A stretch of DNA of 35,818 nucleotides from an uncultured Eubacteriales bacterium (GCA_910580045.1 CAJTXF010000016.1:1-35818); one strand, 5' to 3'; counted from the stretch's first letter, positions 21,780 through 30,234 are shown. Notes: generated by a model not told the origin, from the sequence alone. A program made the numbers and translations.

Positions 21780-22619
21780 ATGGACGCAGAAAAAATAAAG
21801 TCTCTGCAAGTCACCGCCGCCAATGTCCGCCTGGGCATTGTCACCGGCGTATTTCACGCCAAGTCCGGTCACCCCGGCGGCTCCCTCTCTGCCGCGGATA
21901 TTTTTACCTATCTCTATTTCAACGAGCTGAACATTGATCCCAAAAATCCCAAGGCCCCTGACCGGGACCGGTTTGTGCTCTCCAAGGGCCACTGCGCCCC
22001 GGGCCTCTATGCCACGTTGGCCCAGCGGGGCTTCTTCTCCCCAGACGAGCTGAAAAAGCTCCGGCATATTGGGGCCATGCTCCAGGGCCACCCGGACATG
22101 AAGGGCACCCCTGGGGTGGACATGAGCACCGGCTCTCTGGGCCAGGGCATTTCCGCCGCGGCTGGCATGGCCCTTGCCGCCAAAATGGACGGGGCCTCCT
22201 ACCGAATCTACGCCCTGCTGGGGGACGGGGAGATTCAGGAGGGCCAGGTGTGGGAGGCAGCCATGTTTGCCGCCCACCATGGCCTTGACAATCTCTGCCT
22301 GATTGTGGACTGCAACGGCCTGCAGATTGACGGGGACGTGGAGAAGGTGGCGGGCATCGCCCCTCTGGACGAGAAGTTCCAATCCTTTGGCTTCCAGGTC
22401 CTCACTGCTGACGGCCATGACTTCAACAGCTTGGAGGCGGCCTTTGCCGCTGTCAAGAGCTGCGTGGACAAGCCCTCTGTGATTCTGGCCAAGACCGTGA
22501 AGGGCAAGGGGGTCAGCTTTATGGAGAACCAGGCAGGCTGGCACGGCAAGGCCCCCAATCAGGAGCAGTATGAGCAGGCCATGGCTGAGCTGAACGCTGC
22601 CCTGGAAAAAATCAGCTGA
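21780..22619 (+). CDS. Transketolase, N-terminal (thiamine diphosphate) subunit
   Basis: A 279-residue half-transketolase. Together with the C-terminal subunit it transfers two-carbon units between sugar phosphates in the non-oxidative pentose phosphate pathway. HAKSGHPGGSLSAADI, SKGHCAPGLYA and STGSLGQGIS form the substrate and cofactor site; GDGEIQEGQVWEA with the later N is the thiamine diphosphate/magnesium motif. The ATG at 21780 has AAAGGA upstream. It corresponds to roughly the first 280 residues of one-chain transketolases; the split form is common in Firmicutes and Archaea. Confidence 0.94.
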   Translation: MDAEKIKSLQVTAANVRLGIVTGVFHAKSGHPGGSLSAADIFTYLYFNELNIDPKNPKAPDRDRFVLSKGHCAPGLYATLAQRGFFSPDELKKLRHIGAMLQGHPDMKGTPGVDMSTGSLGQGISAAAGMALAAKMDGASYRIYALLGDGEIQEGQVWEAAMFAAHHGLDNLCLIVDCNGLQIDGDVEKVAGIAPLDEKFQSFGFQVLTADGHDFNSLEAAFAAVKSCVDKPSVILAKTVKGKGVSFMENQAGWHGKAPNQEQYEQAMAELNAALEKIS

Positions 22620-22620
22620 G

Positions 22621-22778
22621 ATGTTCCGGCTGAAATGTATCAATATTGTCTCCCAGTCACCGGAGGAGGTGGTCAGGTGCCCCTGGTGTTCACCTCCGCC
22701 AGTGAAGCGGTGAAGGCGCCGGCGTACGGGGACAATCTGGATTTTGTCTGCTATACAGGCGGGGCAGAGCAGGACTGA
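22621..22778 (+). pseudogene. Possible gene remnant between the transketolase genes
   Basis: The 201-base gap between the subunit genes has two coding-like pieces in different frames: MFRLKCINIVSQSPEEVVR from 22621, and VPLVFTSASEAVKAPAYG followed by DNLDFVCYTGGAEQD from 22677 to the stop at 22778. The first resembles the start of small VOC (glyoxalase-fold) proteins. I read this as a deleted, frameshifted small gene, but it is short and the family guess is weak. It has no binding site of its own. Confidence 0.3.
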
Positions 22779-22820
22779 GCAGAAGCGAGCCCCAGTATAT
22801 TTGAAAGGAAGGCTGTGTGA

Positions 22821-23765
22821 ATGGCTGAAATAGTGAAAAAAGCGACCCGGGAGAGCTTTGGAGAAGCTCTGGTAGAATTGGGCGCTGAGAACCCTAACAT
22901 TGTGGTACTTGTGGCTGATTTGGCCGACGCCACCAAGGTCGAGAACTTCGGCAAGGCCTACCCGGAGCGGTTTATTGAGTGCGGCATTGCCGAAAGCAAC
23001 ATGGTGGGCGCGGCGGCTGGCCTGGCCTCCTGCGGGAAGATTCCCTTTGCCACCAGTTTTGCCATGTTCTCTGCTGGCCGCGCCTTTGAGCAGGTGCGCA
23101 ACTCCGTGGGATACCCCCATCTCAACGTGAAGATTGTGGGCTCCCACGCGGGCATCTCTGTGGGCGAGGACGGGGCCTCTCACCAGTGCTGTGAGGATAT
23201 TGCCCTGATGCGCTCTATCCCCGGCATGGTGGTGCTGAACCCCGCAGACCACTATGAGATGAAGGCAGCCGTCAAGGCGGCTGTGGAGTACAACGGACCT
23301 GTCTACATCCGGCTGGGCCGTCTGGCAGTGGAGAGCTGCAACAATAACGATAATTATAAGTTTGAAATTGGCAAGGGCATCACCCTGCGGGAGGGCAGCG
23401 ACATTACTGTCATCGCCACAGGCCTGATGGTGGGCGAGGCCATCCAGGCTGTGGACGCCCTGGCGGCAGAGGGCATCCATGCCCGGCTGCTGGACATGCA
23501 CACGGTGAAGCCCCTGGATAAGGAGCTGGTGATAAAGGCCGCCAAGGAGACCGGACGCATTGTCACTGTGGAGGAGCACAACATCATCGGCGGCCTGGGC
23601 GAGGCAGTGGCTGCCTGCCTCTGCGAGGAGTGCCCCACCCCCCTGACCCGCATGGGCGTGCAGGACACCTTTGGCCACTCAGGCCCGGCAGTAGATTTGC
23701 TCAAGGAGTTCGGCCTGTGCGCGGAGGGCATTGCCGCCACAGTGAAGAAGGTTCTGGGTAAGTAA
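22821..23765 (+). CDS. Transketolase, C-terminal subunit
   Basis: A 314-residue protein with the pyrimidine-binding domain (ECGIAESNMVGAAAGLASCG with the catalytic Glu) and the C-terminal domain (VDALAAEGIHARLLDMHTVK, TVEEHNIIGGLGEAVA). GSHAGISVGEDGASHQCCED is typical for this half. The ATG at 22821 has GAAAGGAAGG upstream. It lies 201 bases after the N-terminal subunit, farther than the near-contact spacing usual for split transketolase pairs. It forms the working enzyme only with the upstream gene product. Confidence 0.94.
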   Translation: MAEIVKKATRESFGEALVELGAENPNIVVLVADLADATKVENFGKAYPERFIECGIAESNMVGAAAGLASCGKIPFATSFAMFSAGRAFEQVRNSVGYPHLNVKIVGSHAGISVGEDGASHQCCEDIALMRSIPGMVVLNPADHYEMKAAVKAAVEYNGPVYIRLGRLAVESCNNNDNYKFEIGKGITLREGSDITVIATGLMVGEAIQAVDALAAEGIHARLLDMHTVKPLDKELVIKAAKETGRIVTVEEHNIIGGLGEAVAACLCEECPTPLTRMGVQDTFGHSGPAVDLLKEFGLCAEGIAATVKKVLGK

Positions 23766-23766
23766 G

Positions 23767-24204
23767 ATGAAAGATGTGCTGATTCGGGACGCAGTGCCTG
23801 AGGACGCGCCTGCCCTCACCCGGCTGAACAGCACTGCTATGGGCTACGACTATCCGCAGGCGGAGACCGGCCGCAAGCTGGCCGCTCTGCTGGCTGACGC
23901 CAGGAACAAAATCCTTGTGGCCCAGCTGGACGGCTGCTTGGTGGGGTATCTCCATCTGGTGGACTATGATGTGCTCTACGCAGAGCACATGAAGAACATC
24001 ATGGGCATTGCCGTGGAGCCGGACTGCCGCCGGATGGGCATTGGCAGGGCGCTTTTGGCCGCCGGAGAGGCTTGGGCCAAGGAGAACGGCGCTTCCGGCG
24101 TCCGGCTGGTCTCTGGGGAGGCGCGGACTGGGGCCCACCAGTTCTATCAATCCCTGGGGTATGTCTGCGGCAAGCGTCAGCTGAACTTTAAGAAAAGTTT
24201 TTAG
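23767..24204 (+). CDS. GNAT family N-acetyltransferase
   Basis: A 145-residue acetyltransferase. It starts MKDVLIRDAVPEDAPALTRL, with the acetyl-CoA motif NIMGIAVEPDCRRMGIGRALL near residue 77 and GAHQFYQSLGYVCGKRQLNF at the end. It begins one base after the transketolase stop codon, without a strong binding site of its own, so it is probably translated by coupling. A terminator follows after about 50 bases. Substrate unknown; the C-terminal KRQLNFKKSF pattern is common in acetyltransferases of this size. Confidence 0.87.
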   Translation: MKDVLIRDAVPEDAPALTRLNSTAMGYDYPQAETGRKLAALLADARNKILVAQLDGCLVGYLHLVDYDVLYAEHMKNIMGIAVEPDCRRMGIGRALLAAGEAWAKENGASGVRLVSGEARTGAHQFYQSLGYVCGKRQLNFKKSF

Positions 24205-24254
24205 CCTCTTTTTCAGCTCGATGAACTTCCCAAAAACACCTATATAAATAGAAA

Positions 24255-24284
24255 GAGCCCCCGGTACCTGCCGGGGGTTCTTTT
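24255..24284. terminator. Bidirectional terminator between the GNAT and MATE genes
   Basis: GAGCCCCCGG pairs with CCGGGGGTTC (G-U pairs allowed) around a six-base loop; TTTT follows on the plus strand and CTTTCTATT on the minus strand. Confidence 0.85.
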
Positions 24285-25685
24285 CTATGCGCTTTCCTGG
24301 AGCCCTGAGCTGCCCAGCGCCCGCACGGCCTTGCGCCTAACCGCTATGTAGCAAACGCCCGCCAGTGCTGAGGTAATCACCCAAGTGACTGGGTAGGAGA
24401 GGAACAGCATCAGCCAGTCCGGCCACAGGGGGAAGATGGTGTAAATCCACACCACGCGCAGCACGCACACACCGAAGATAGTATCCACCATGGGGGTGAG
24501 CGACGAGCCCAGGCCCCGCATTCCGCCCACAAAAATGTTCATGGCTCCGCAGGTGAAATAGGGCACGCTGATGGCCAGAAGCCGCTGCTTTCCGTACTCA
24601 ATGACCGCCGGGTCAGAGGTATAGATGCCCAGCAGGGGCCTTGCCGCCAGATATGCCGCCACGCCCAGCACCAGGCCCACGCCAATGGCCAGGCCCATAC
24701 AAATCCACATGACCCGCTTGACCCTGTCCATCTTCTTCGCGCCGTAGTTCTGGCCCACAAAGCTCTGGGTCGCCTGGGTGAAGGCGTCCATGGCGGTCCA
24801 CACAAAGCCCTCAATATTCCCCGCCGCGGTGCTGCCGGCCATGGCCACAGAGCCAAAGGAGTTCACTGTGGACTGGATAAGCACATTGGAGATGGAGAAC
24901 ATAGAGCCCTGAATGCCTGCCGGAATGCCGATACGGGCCATCTCTTTCAGCTTGTGCTTGTAGATGCGCAGGCGCTTGAGCTCCAGGCGGTAGACACCCT
25001 CGCTGCGAATCAGGCAGAGAAGCACCAGCCCTGCGGAAACCATCTGGGACAGGATAGTGGCCAGGGCCACACCTGCCACCCCCATGTGCAGCACAATCAC
25101 AAAAAACAGGTTCAAAAGCACGTTGATAATACCTGCTGTCAGCAAAAAGTACAGGGGCCGCTGGGTGTCCCCCACAGAGCGGAGGATAGCGGAGCCGAAG
25201 TTATAGAGCATAGAGGCAGGCATCCCCGCAAAGATGATGCGCATATACAGCACCGAGTAATCAATCACATCCTCCGGGGTCTCCATCAGCTGGAGAAGGG
25301 GCCGGGAGAGGAACATCCCCGCAAGGATAAGGAAAGTTCCGCAGGCCGCGGCGGTGAGAATGGCAGTATGTACGGTCTCGTGCAAATCCTTACTCTGGCC
25401 TGCCCCGTAATACCGGGCCACCAGCACGTTCACGCCGATGGACAGGCCCATAAACAGGTTGACAATCAGCATATTCAGGGCACTGGTGGAGCCCACCGCC
25501 GCCAGGGACTGGTTCCCGGCAAAGCGGCCCACCACCACAATATCCGCCGCGTTGAACAGCAGCTGCAGCACCCCGGAGAGGGCCAGCGGCACGGAGAACC
25601 GCACCAGCTTGCCCAGCAGAGGGCCCTCTGTCATGTTGATTTCATAGCTGCTCCGGCGAGCCCGGGGCTTAAAATGGAATTTCAT
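24285..25685 (-). CDS. MATE family efflux transporter
   Basis: A 466-residue membrane exporter with about twelve hydrophobic segments in two related halves. MTEGPLLGKLVRFSVPLALS near residue 18 and LFNAADIVVVGRFAG are the classical N-terminal motifs; QNYGAKKMDRVKR near 300 is the matching motif of the second half. Members use proton or sodium gradients to expel drugs or metabolites. I chose the ATG at 25685; the frame continues to a GTG at 25733 without a binding site. Its leader holds a ten-bp hairpin that may regulate it. Confidence 0.9.
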   Translation of the reverse strand: MKFHFKPRARRSSYEINMTEGPLLGKLVRFSVPLALSGVLQLLFNAADIVVVGRFAGNQSLAAVGSTSALNMLIVNLFMGLSIGVNVLVARYYGAGQSKDLHETVHTAILTAAACGTFLILAGMFLSRPLLQLMETPEDVIDYSVLYMRIIFAGMPASMLYNFGSAILRSVGDTQRPLYFLLTAGIINVLLNLFFVIVLHMGVAGVALATILSQMVSAGLVLLCLIRSEGVYRLELKRLRIYKHKLKEMARIGIPAGIQGSMFSISNVLIQSTVNSFGSVAMAGSTAAGNIEGFVWTAMDAFTQATQSFVGQNYGAKKMDRVKRVMWICMGLAIGVGLVLGVAAYLAARPLLGIYTSDPAVIEYGKQRLLAISVPYFTCGAMNIFVGGMRGLGSSLTPMVDTIFGVCVLRVVWIYTIFPLWPDWLMLFLSYPVTWVITSALAGVCYIAVRRKAVRALGSSGLQESA

Positions 25686-25744
25686 GTAATTTCCGCGCTT
25701 CCCTTCCACAGATAGTTTGTATTGCAGACGCACTTAACACCAGT

Positions 25745-25777
25745 GGCCCAAAAGAAGGATTCTGCCCCTTTTGGGCC
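25745..25777 (-). promoter_or_regulatory. Ten-bp hairpin in the MATE leader
   Basis: GGCCCAAAAG (25745-25754) pairs perfectly with CTTTTGGGCC (25768-25777), loop 13 bases. It lies between the MATE promoter and start codon and has no T-run. Confidence 0.5.
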
Positions 25778-25795
25778 GCGTTAACAATAACAATC

Positions 25796-25807
25796 TATAC
25801 TAGTATA
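25796..25807. promoter_or_regulatory. Palindrome overlapping the MATE -10 box
   Basis: Perfect 12-base palindrome TATACTAGTATA; one half is the -10 box TATACT of the MATE promoter. It could be an operator or merely an AT-rich promoter coincidence. Confidence 0.35.
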
Positions 25808-25830
25808 CCACCCCTATCCCCGGGAAGCAA
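25802..25830 (-). promoter_or_regulatory. Promoter of the MATE gene
   Basis: On the minus strand TTGCTT (25825-25830), a 17-base spacer and TATACT (25802-25807). The leader would be about 110 bases. Confidence 0.7.
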
Positions 25831-25840
25831 GCCTTTTATG

Positions 25841-25881
25841 TATTATATAAAGAAAGAGCCCGGACCTTTCGGCCCAGGCTC
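25841..25881 (-). terminator. Terminator of the sugar ABC transporter operon
   Basis: On the minus strand GAGCCTGGGCC pairs with GGTCCGGGCTC (two G-U pairs) around a GAAA tetraloop, followed by TTTCTTTAT. It comes 30 bases after the last gene. Confidence 0.9.
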
Positions 25882-25911
25882 CATAGAGCAAAGCTATGTT
25901 TTAGAAAAATC

Positions 25912-27747
25912 TTACTTGTTCAGCTTGTAAACATCGTACTCAGCGTCATAGACGTTGAAGCCCTGCTTCTCGATGTTGCTGTCGAAGTTAGCCTGCCACT
26001 GAGAGCAAATCTCATCAATGTTGTTGCTCTCGGCAAAGGCAACCAGGTCGCCCAGCAGCTTGTTGAACTCAGCCTCGTCCTTAGCCATCAGAATCTGGGG
26101 CACGCGGGCCTGCCACTCGTCGGTGATAGCCTTCAGGTTCACGCCCAAATCGGACTGAGCGTCGATAACAGTGTTCATGCGGATGTTCTGGTCAGAAACA
26201 ATCTTCTGGCCCATAACAGGATTCTCCTCGTCGAAGGAGGTCATGTGGGCCTGGGTGGTAACGGTCCAGTTCCGCTTCTCCTCGGGCTGCTGGTCGTTCA
26301 CAGCGAACTTCACGGTATCAACCCAGTCAGCGTTGGCGGGGGAAGCCCAGAACCAAGCGCCGGCAGCGTCGAACTCGGCAGAGCTGTAATCGCCGTAAGG
26401 CTTGGTCAGCTGCGGGATGCCGTCAGCATCCAGCTTGGTCCACAGGCCGGCGGGGTCTTCCTCAGTGCTGGGGCCGTACATCATGTTGATAGAGCCCTCG
26501 CGGCTGACCATGTAAGCCCAAACGTCAGCAATACGCTGGGGACGCTCGGCCTTAACAGAGATGCAGCTCACGTCACCGCCAATACGGTTGTTCTCATCGC
26601 CGAAGACCACGTCAACGCCCTCAGCAGCGGGGAACATGGGATAATCCTTCAAATCCTCGTTCATGGGGTGGCCCAGAACCTCGTAAGAAACCTTGCCCTC
26701 AGACTGCTCCTGCACGATACGGCGGAAGTTGTTGGTGTCGTCCTGGGAGAAGTCGTACCACATGATAGCGGGACGGCCATTGGTGACAGTCTCCAGCCAC
26801 TGCTCGGGAGTCTGGGTGAAGACATCGGCAGTGTACAGGCCCTCATTGAACCACTGGTTGCCCATCTTCAGGGCCTCGACCATCAGCTCGTTGCGGGCGG
26901 CAAAATCGATTTTGCCGTCTTCCTGAGTGAAGCAGCCTTCCACGATGCCACAGCCGCCCAGGGCACGGAACAGAGGCCAGTAGATGTAGTAGCCGCGGTT
27001 GTCAGGATAGGTGCCGAAGGGCTGGATATCCTGGCCGTTGTAGGTCTTGCCGGCGCGGTCCTTGGCGTCCAGCATGAACTTGTGGATGTCCTCCAGAGTG
27101 TTCAGAGCGGGTTTGCCGGCATCCTCATACTCCTTGGAGTTCAGAATCCACTGATAGTTGCCGCCGGTGGCGATGGTACGGAACCAGTCGGTGGGGCCGT
27201 AGAACACGCCGTCAACCTTCAGCAGCTCGCGGATTTCCTCGGGCATATCCTCGTTCAGGGACATCTCGGGATACATGAACTGCTCGAAGTCAACCAGCTT
27301 GCCGGACTGAGCGGCTGTCTTCAGGATACGGCCCTGGGGCAGCTTCAAAGAATCCGGAAGGTCGTCGCCAGAGAACATGATGTTGATTTTGGACTCGGGG
27401 TCAGCGTCAGGCTTGGTGAACTTAATGTTGATGTTGAAGAGGTTGCTGATGTGCTTGGAAGCAGCGTCAACGCCCCACTCCTTGATAGCCTGGCTGTCAT
27501 AGTACCAGTAATGGGTCCACTCATAAAACTCGTCAGTGGGGTCAGGGCCAGTGGAAGTGCCGCTGGGCTCCTGGCCCTCATCGCCAGTATCCTCGGGTGT
27601 GCTGGCGTCATCGCCGCTGGCAGTGGAGCTGGTCTTGCTCTCTCCGCCGCTGGAGCTGCTGGAGCTGCTGCTGTCGTTGCCGCAAGCGGCAAACACACTG
27701 GCTACCAGGGCCAGCGCCAGCAGCAAGGCCAAAATTCTCTTGCTCAT
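25912..27747 (-). CDS. ABC transporter substrate-binding lipoprotein (LplA-like)
   Basis: A 611-residue extracellular solute-binding protein anchored as a lipoprotein. The signal peptide MSKRILALLLALALVASVFA ends in a lipobox with Cys22, followed by a serine-rich and acidic linker of about 50 residues. The mature part has the family pattern of large binding proteins that pair with LplB/LplC-type permeases: DLPDSLKLPQG, YWPLFRALGG, GRPAIMWYD. Ligands of this group are usually complex oligosaccharides; which one cannot be read here. AGGAGGACG precedes the ATG. It is the last gene of the operon, after an intercistronic hairpin, an arrangement often used to raise binding-protein output. Confidence 0.9.
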   Translation of the reverse strand: MSKRILALLLALALVASVFAACGNDSSSSSSSSGGESKTSSTASGDDASTPEDTGDEGQEPSGTSTGPDPTDEFYEWTHYWYYDSQAIKEWGVDAASKHISNLFNINIKFTKPDADPESKINIMFSGDDLPDSLKLPQGRILKTAAQSGKLVDFEQFMYPEMSLNEDMPEEIRELLKVDGVFYGPTDWFRTIATGGNYQWILNSKEYEDAGKPALNTLEDIHKFMLDAKDRAGKTYNGQDIQPFGTYPDNRGYYIYWPLFRALGGCGIVEGCFTQEDGKIDFAARNELMVEALKMGNQWFNEGLYTADVFTQTPEQWLETVTNGRPAIMWYDFSQDDTNNFRRIVQEQSEGKVSYEVLGHPMNEDLKDYPMFPAAEGVDVVFGDENNRIGGDVSCISVKAERPQRIADVWAYMVSREGSINMMYGPSTEEDPAGLWTKLDADGIPQLTKPYGDYSSAEFDAAGAWFWASPANADWVDTVKFAVNDQQPEEKRNWTVTTQAHMTSFDEENPVMGQKIVSDQNIRMNTVIDAQSDLGVNLKAITDEWQARVPQILMAKDEAEFNKLLGDLVAFAESNNIDEICSQWQANFDSNIEKQGFNVYDAEYDVYKLNK

Positions 27748-27793
27748 AGTTTTTCGTCCTCCTAAGACAAAATTATTTTCATTCAGGCAGGCT

Positions 27794-27812
27794 GGGCGGG
27801 GTTAATCCGCCC
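27794..27812 (-). promoter_or_regulatory. Intercistronic hairpin before the binding-protein gene
   Basis: GGGCGG (27794-27799) pairs with CCGCCC (27807-27812), seven-base loop, no T-run. It probably protects the downstream mRNA end rather than stopping transcription. Confidence 0.45.
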
Positions 27813-27851
27813 GCCGCCCGGAATGACAGAATAGTAAGGTACCTGCCGGAA

Positions 27852-28787
27852 TCAGCCCTTGATAGAGCCAATCATGATGCCCTTCAGGAAGAACTTCTGC
27901 AGGAAGGGATAGATGATAACAATAGGCAGGATGCTGGTAATCATGGTGGCCATGGTAACAGAACGCACATTGGTCTTCTGCCCCTTAGAAGCCGCGGCAA
28001 TCAAATCCGTGGGCAGGCCCATAGTAGCCATGCGCTCGGCGAAAGCCGCCTCGTTTACGATACTCAGCAGCACCGAGGTCATGGGCTTCAGGTCGGGGTT
28101 GGTAATGTAGATATTGGGCATAAACCAGTCGTTCCAATGATACACGCCGAAATACAGGGCAATTGTAGCGATGATGGGCGTGGAAACAGGCCAGTAAATT
28201 CTGAAGAAAATAGTGATGTAGTTGGCCCCGTCAATGCGGGCGGACTCCTCCAAAGCGTCCGGCACGGACTGGAAGTAGGAGCGCATGAGAATCATGTTCC
28301 AGATGTTGACCAGGTTGGGGATGATGTACACCCAGAAGGTGTTGGTCAGGCCCAGGGTCTTAATCAGGAAGTAGGTGGGAATCAGGCCGCCGCCGAAATA
28401 CATGGGGATAAGGCAGAAGAAGGTATAGAACTTTCTGCCCGCCAGGCCCTTGCGGGAGAGGCCGAAGGCCAGGGCGCCTGTAATCAGCAAACCACCCGCC
28501 GCGCCAATGATGGTACGGGCAAAGGTAATAAAGTATGCCATCCAGATGGTGGGGTTATTGAAAATCTGCTGATAGTTCCGCAGGGTGAATATCCTGGGGA
28601 AGAAGGTAATGCCGCCCAAGGCCGTGTCATCCGCGTCATTCAGGGAGATGGCCAGGGAGTTCAGGAAGGGGTACAGCGTGGTGACGAAAACGAATGTCAT
28701 GATGACAACCATCGCGATGATAATCACATAATCGCTGAAAACCTTCTTGGATTTCATTTTATGTCTGGTTTCTTTTACGCCTGTCAT
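27852..28787 (-). CDS. Carbohydrate ABC transporter permease (LplC-like)
   Basis: A 311-residue inner-membrane permease with six hydrophobic segments. The cytoplasmic EAA loop that contacts the ATPase reads EESARIDGANYITIFFRIYWP near residue 200. YPFLNSLAISLND at the N-terminus and the end FLKGIMIGSIKG are typical of the LplC/YtcP group. AAAGGAGGG precedes the ATG at 28787. It lies 33 bases after the other permease gene and pairs with it. No ATP-binding subunit is in the operon. Confidence 0.93.
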   Translation of the reverse strand: MTGVKETRHKMKSKKVFSDYVIIIAMVVIMTFVFVTTLYPFLNSLAISLNDADDTALGGITFFPRIFTLRNYQQIFNNPTIWMAYFITFARTIIGAAGGLLITGALAFGLSRKGLAGRKFYTFFCLIPMYFGGGLIPTYFLIKTLGLTNTFWVYIIPNLVNIWNMILMRSYFQSVPDALEESARIDGANYITIFFRIYWPVSTPIIATIALYFGVYHWNDWFMPNIYITNPDLKPMTSVLLSIVNEAAFAERMATMGLPTDLIAAASKGQKTNVRSVTMATMITSILPIVIIYPFLQKFFLKGIMIGSIKG

Positions 28788-28820
28788 AGGGGAATGCCCT
28801 CCTTTCTCTTCAATTTATGC

Positions 28821-29771
28821 TTAGAACAGCGCGTTTTCACCGGCCTTGTCGGCAATGGTGTTGGCTACAATCAGCAGGATAAAGTTGATAGCGGACTTGA
28901 CCAAGCCGGCAGCTGTACCAAAGGACACGCGGCCCTGAGAGATACCTACCTGGAAGATGTAGGTGTCAATCACGTTGGCATAGTCCTTCAGCATGGAGTT
29001 GCCCAGCTGCTTGGTGAGCATCATGATTTGGTCGAAGTTCGCGTTCAAGATTCCGCCGACCTGCATAATGAAGAGAAGGACAATAGTAGGCTTGATTGCC
29101 TTAATGGTGATATGCCACATCTTCTGGGCACGGGTGGCGCCGTCGATGTCGGCCGCCTCATACATTTCCGCGTCTACACCGGCCATGGCCGAAATGTAGA
29201 TGATAGAGCCCCAGCCCAGCTCTTTCCATGTGTCGGATATCAGCGCCATGCCCCAGAAGAGGTCGCCCCTCTGGAAGAAGTCAAAGCGCTCTACGCCAAA
29301 GAGGGCCAGAATGTCCATCACCGCGCCCTTGGAGCCCAGCAAATCCATGAGCAGCATGGCGCACACAGTCCAGGAAATGAAATGGGGCAGATAGCTGACA
29401 GTCTGAATAACCTTCTTGGTCTTATCAGCGTGCATTTCATTCAGGAATACAGCGAAGATAATGGGGCAGACAAAGCCAATGGTCAGCTTCAGCAAGCTGA
29501 TAACCATGGTGTTGCGCAGAATCTGGGGCAGGTACGGGTCTGTAAACAGGCTTACAAACTGCTTGAAGCCTACCCATTCACTGCTTCCAGGGAAGTCGCC
29601 CATGCGGTACTCCTGAAAAGCCATGACCAAGCCGTAAATCGGTATGTAGCTGAATACGAACAGCAGGATAATGCCGGGGATAACCAGCAGCTGCAGGTCC
29701 CATTGCTCGACAAACCGTTTGAAGAAGCTGGGCTTCTTATGCGGGGCCGAGGCGGTGTTTGGATTCGTCAA
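28821..29771 (-). CDS. Carbohydrate ABC transporter permease (LplB-like)
   Basis: A 316-residue membrane permease, first gene of the operon. LVIPGIILLFVFSYIPIYG is the first membrane helix, and YEAADIDGATRAQKMWHITI is the EAA loop. The C-terminal SAINFILLIVANTIADKAGE is typical of the LplB group. The start is a TTG at 29771, with GGGAG nine bases upstream; the nearby ATG is in another frame and there is an upstream stop, so TTG is the only good choice. A promoter lies about 230 bases upstream, with a long structured leader. Confidence 0.92.
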   Translation of the reverse strand: MTNPNTASAPHKKPSFFKRFVEQWDLQLLVIPGIILLFVFSYIPIYGLVMAFQEYRMGDFPGSSEWVGFKQFVSLFTDPYLPQILRNTMVISLLKLTIGFVCPIIFAVFLNEMHADKTKKVIQTVSYLPHFISWTVCAMLLMDLLGSKGAVMDILALFGVERFDFFQRGDLFWGMALISDTWKELGWGSIIYISAMAGVDAEMYEAADIDGATRAQKMWHITIKAIKPTIVLLFIMQVGGILNANFDQIMMLTKQLGNSMLKDYANVIDTYIFQVGISQGRVSFGTAAGLVKSAINFILLIVANTIADKAGENALF

Positions 29772-29958
29772 TGCTCATCACTCCCATTGGCTTTCCCGCA
29801 AGGGAAAGCCATTTTTATTGCGGAGGGCATGCCCTCCAAAAATTTTTCGTGCCGCGTGCAAAGTATCAGTAACCTTGGCTATCCCTCCCTGTTAGGAAAT
29901 TGCCGCCGGCAGGCCCGCCGCGGGCCGCCTGGCCAGGAGAGACTGGCTCTCCGGGAGC

Positions 29959-29989
29959 GCTATATAACAATTTTTACAGCTATATAACA
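29959..29989. promoter_or_regulatory. Two direct repeats near the lpl transcription start
   Basis: GCTATATAACA occurs exactly twice, at 29959-29969 and 29979-29989, 20 bases apart. That is about two helix turns, so a protein could bind both on one face. They lie just downstream of the predicted start point of the sugar transporter operon. Confidence 0.5.
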
Positions 29990-30002
29990 TTCATCCATGG
30001 CT

Positions 30003-30031
30003 ATAATACCATACTCTGCACGAAATTGCAA
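30003..30031 (-). promoter_or_regulatory. Promoter of the sugar ABC transporter operon
   Basis: On the minus strand TTGCAA (30026-30031), a 17-base spacer and TATTAT (30003-30008). Confidence 0.7.
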
Positions 30032-30167
30032 GCAAAATAAAAACTTTTTCCGAAAAATTTGTGAACTATGCTTTTGACGTCCAAAAAATCACTGAAAACC
30101 GGCCAAACGCCGGGCTTTTTTTGCCGTTTCCGCCAAGGGGAAAATCAACGAAAAAGCGCACAGACGC

Positions 30168-30196
30168 TTGCTATTTTCCTGCTTTTAGAGTATACT
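30168..30196 (+). promoter_or_regulatory. Promoter of the tautomerase pseudogene
   Basis: TTGCTA (30168-30173), a 17-base spacer and TATACT (30191-30196), about 38 bases before the start codon. Confidence 0.65.
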
Positions 30197-30234
30197 GCGT
30201 AGTAGATTCAAAATATTGGAGAGGACGGATGGAC

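Larger units (their letters stand above)
29772..30234. other. Gene-free stretch between the lpl-type and tautomerase loci
   Basis: It holds, in order, two hairpins close to the LplB start (TGGCTTTCCC with GGGAAAGCCA at 29788-29811; the palindrome GGAGGGCATGCCCTCC at 29822-29837), a GC-rich inverted repeat near 29916-29932, a pair of direct repeats at 29959-29989, the lpl promoter at 30003-30031, a small CCGGC/GCCGG hairpin with a T-run near 30098-30120, and the tautomerase promoter at 30168-30196. I see no gene. Confidence 0.7.

Noticed and set aside
21759..23678. Very long open frame on the minus strand opposite the transketolase genes
   Set aside because: It is the antisense shadow of two clear genes in GC-rich DNA and has no binding site or family pattern.
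29788..29816. Plus-strand terminator next to the LplB start
   Set aside because: The hairpin and T-run look right, but no plus-strand gene ends there; a leader structure on the minus strand is more likely.
26245..29987. Two long plus-strand open frames opposite the ABC transporter operon
   Set aside because: Both lie antisense to well-supported genes, cross their boundaries and have compositions typical of shadows.
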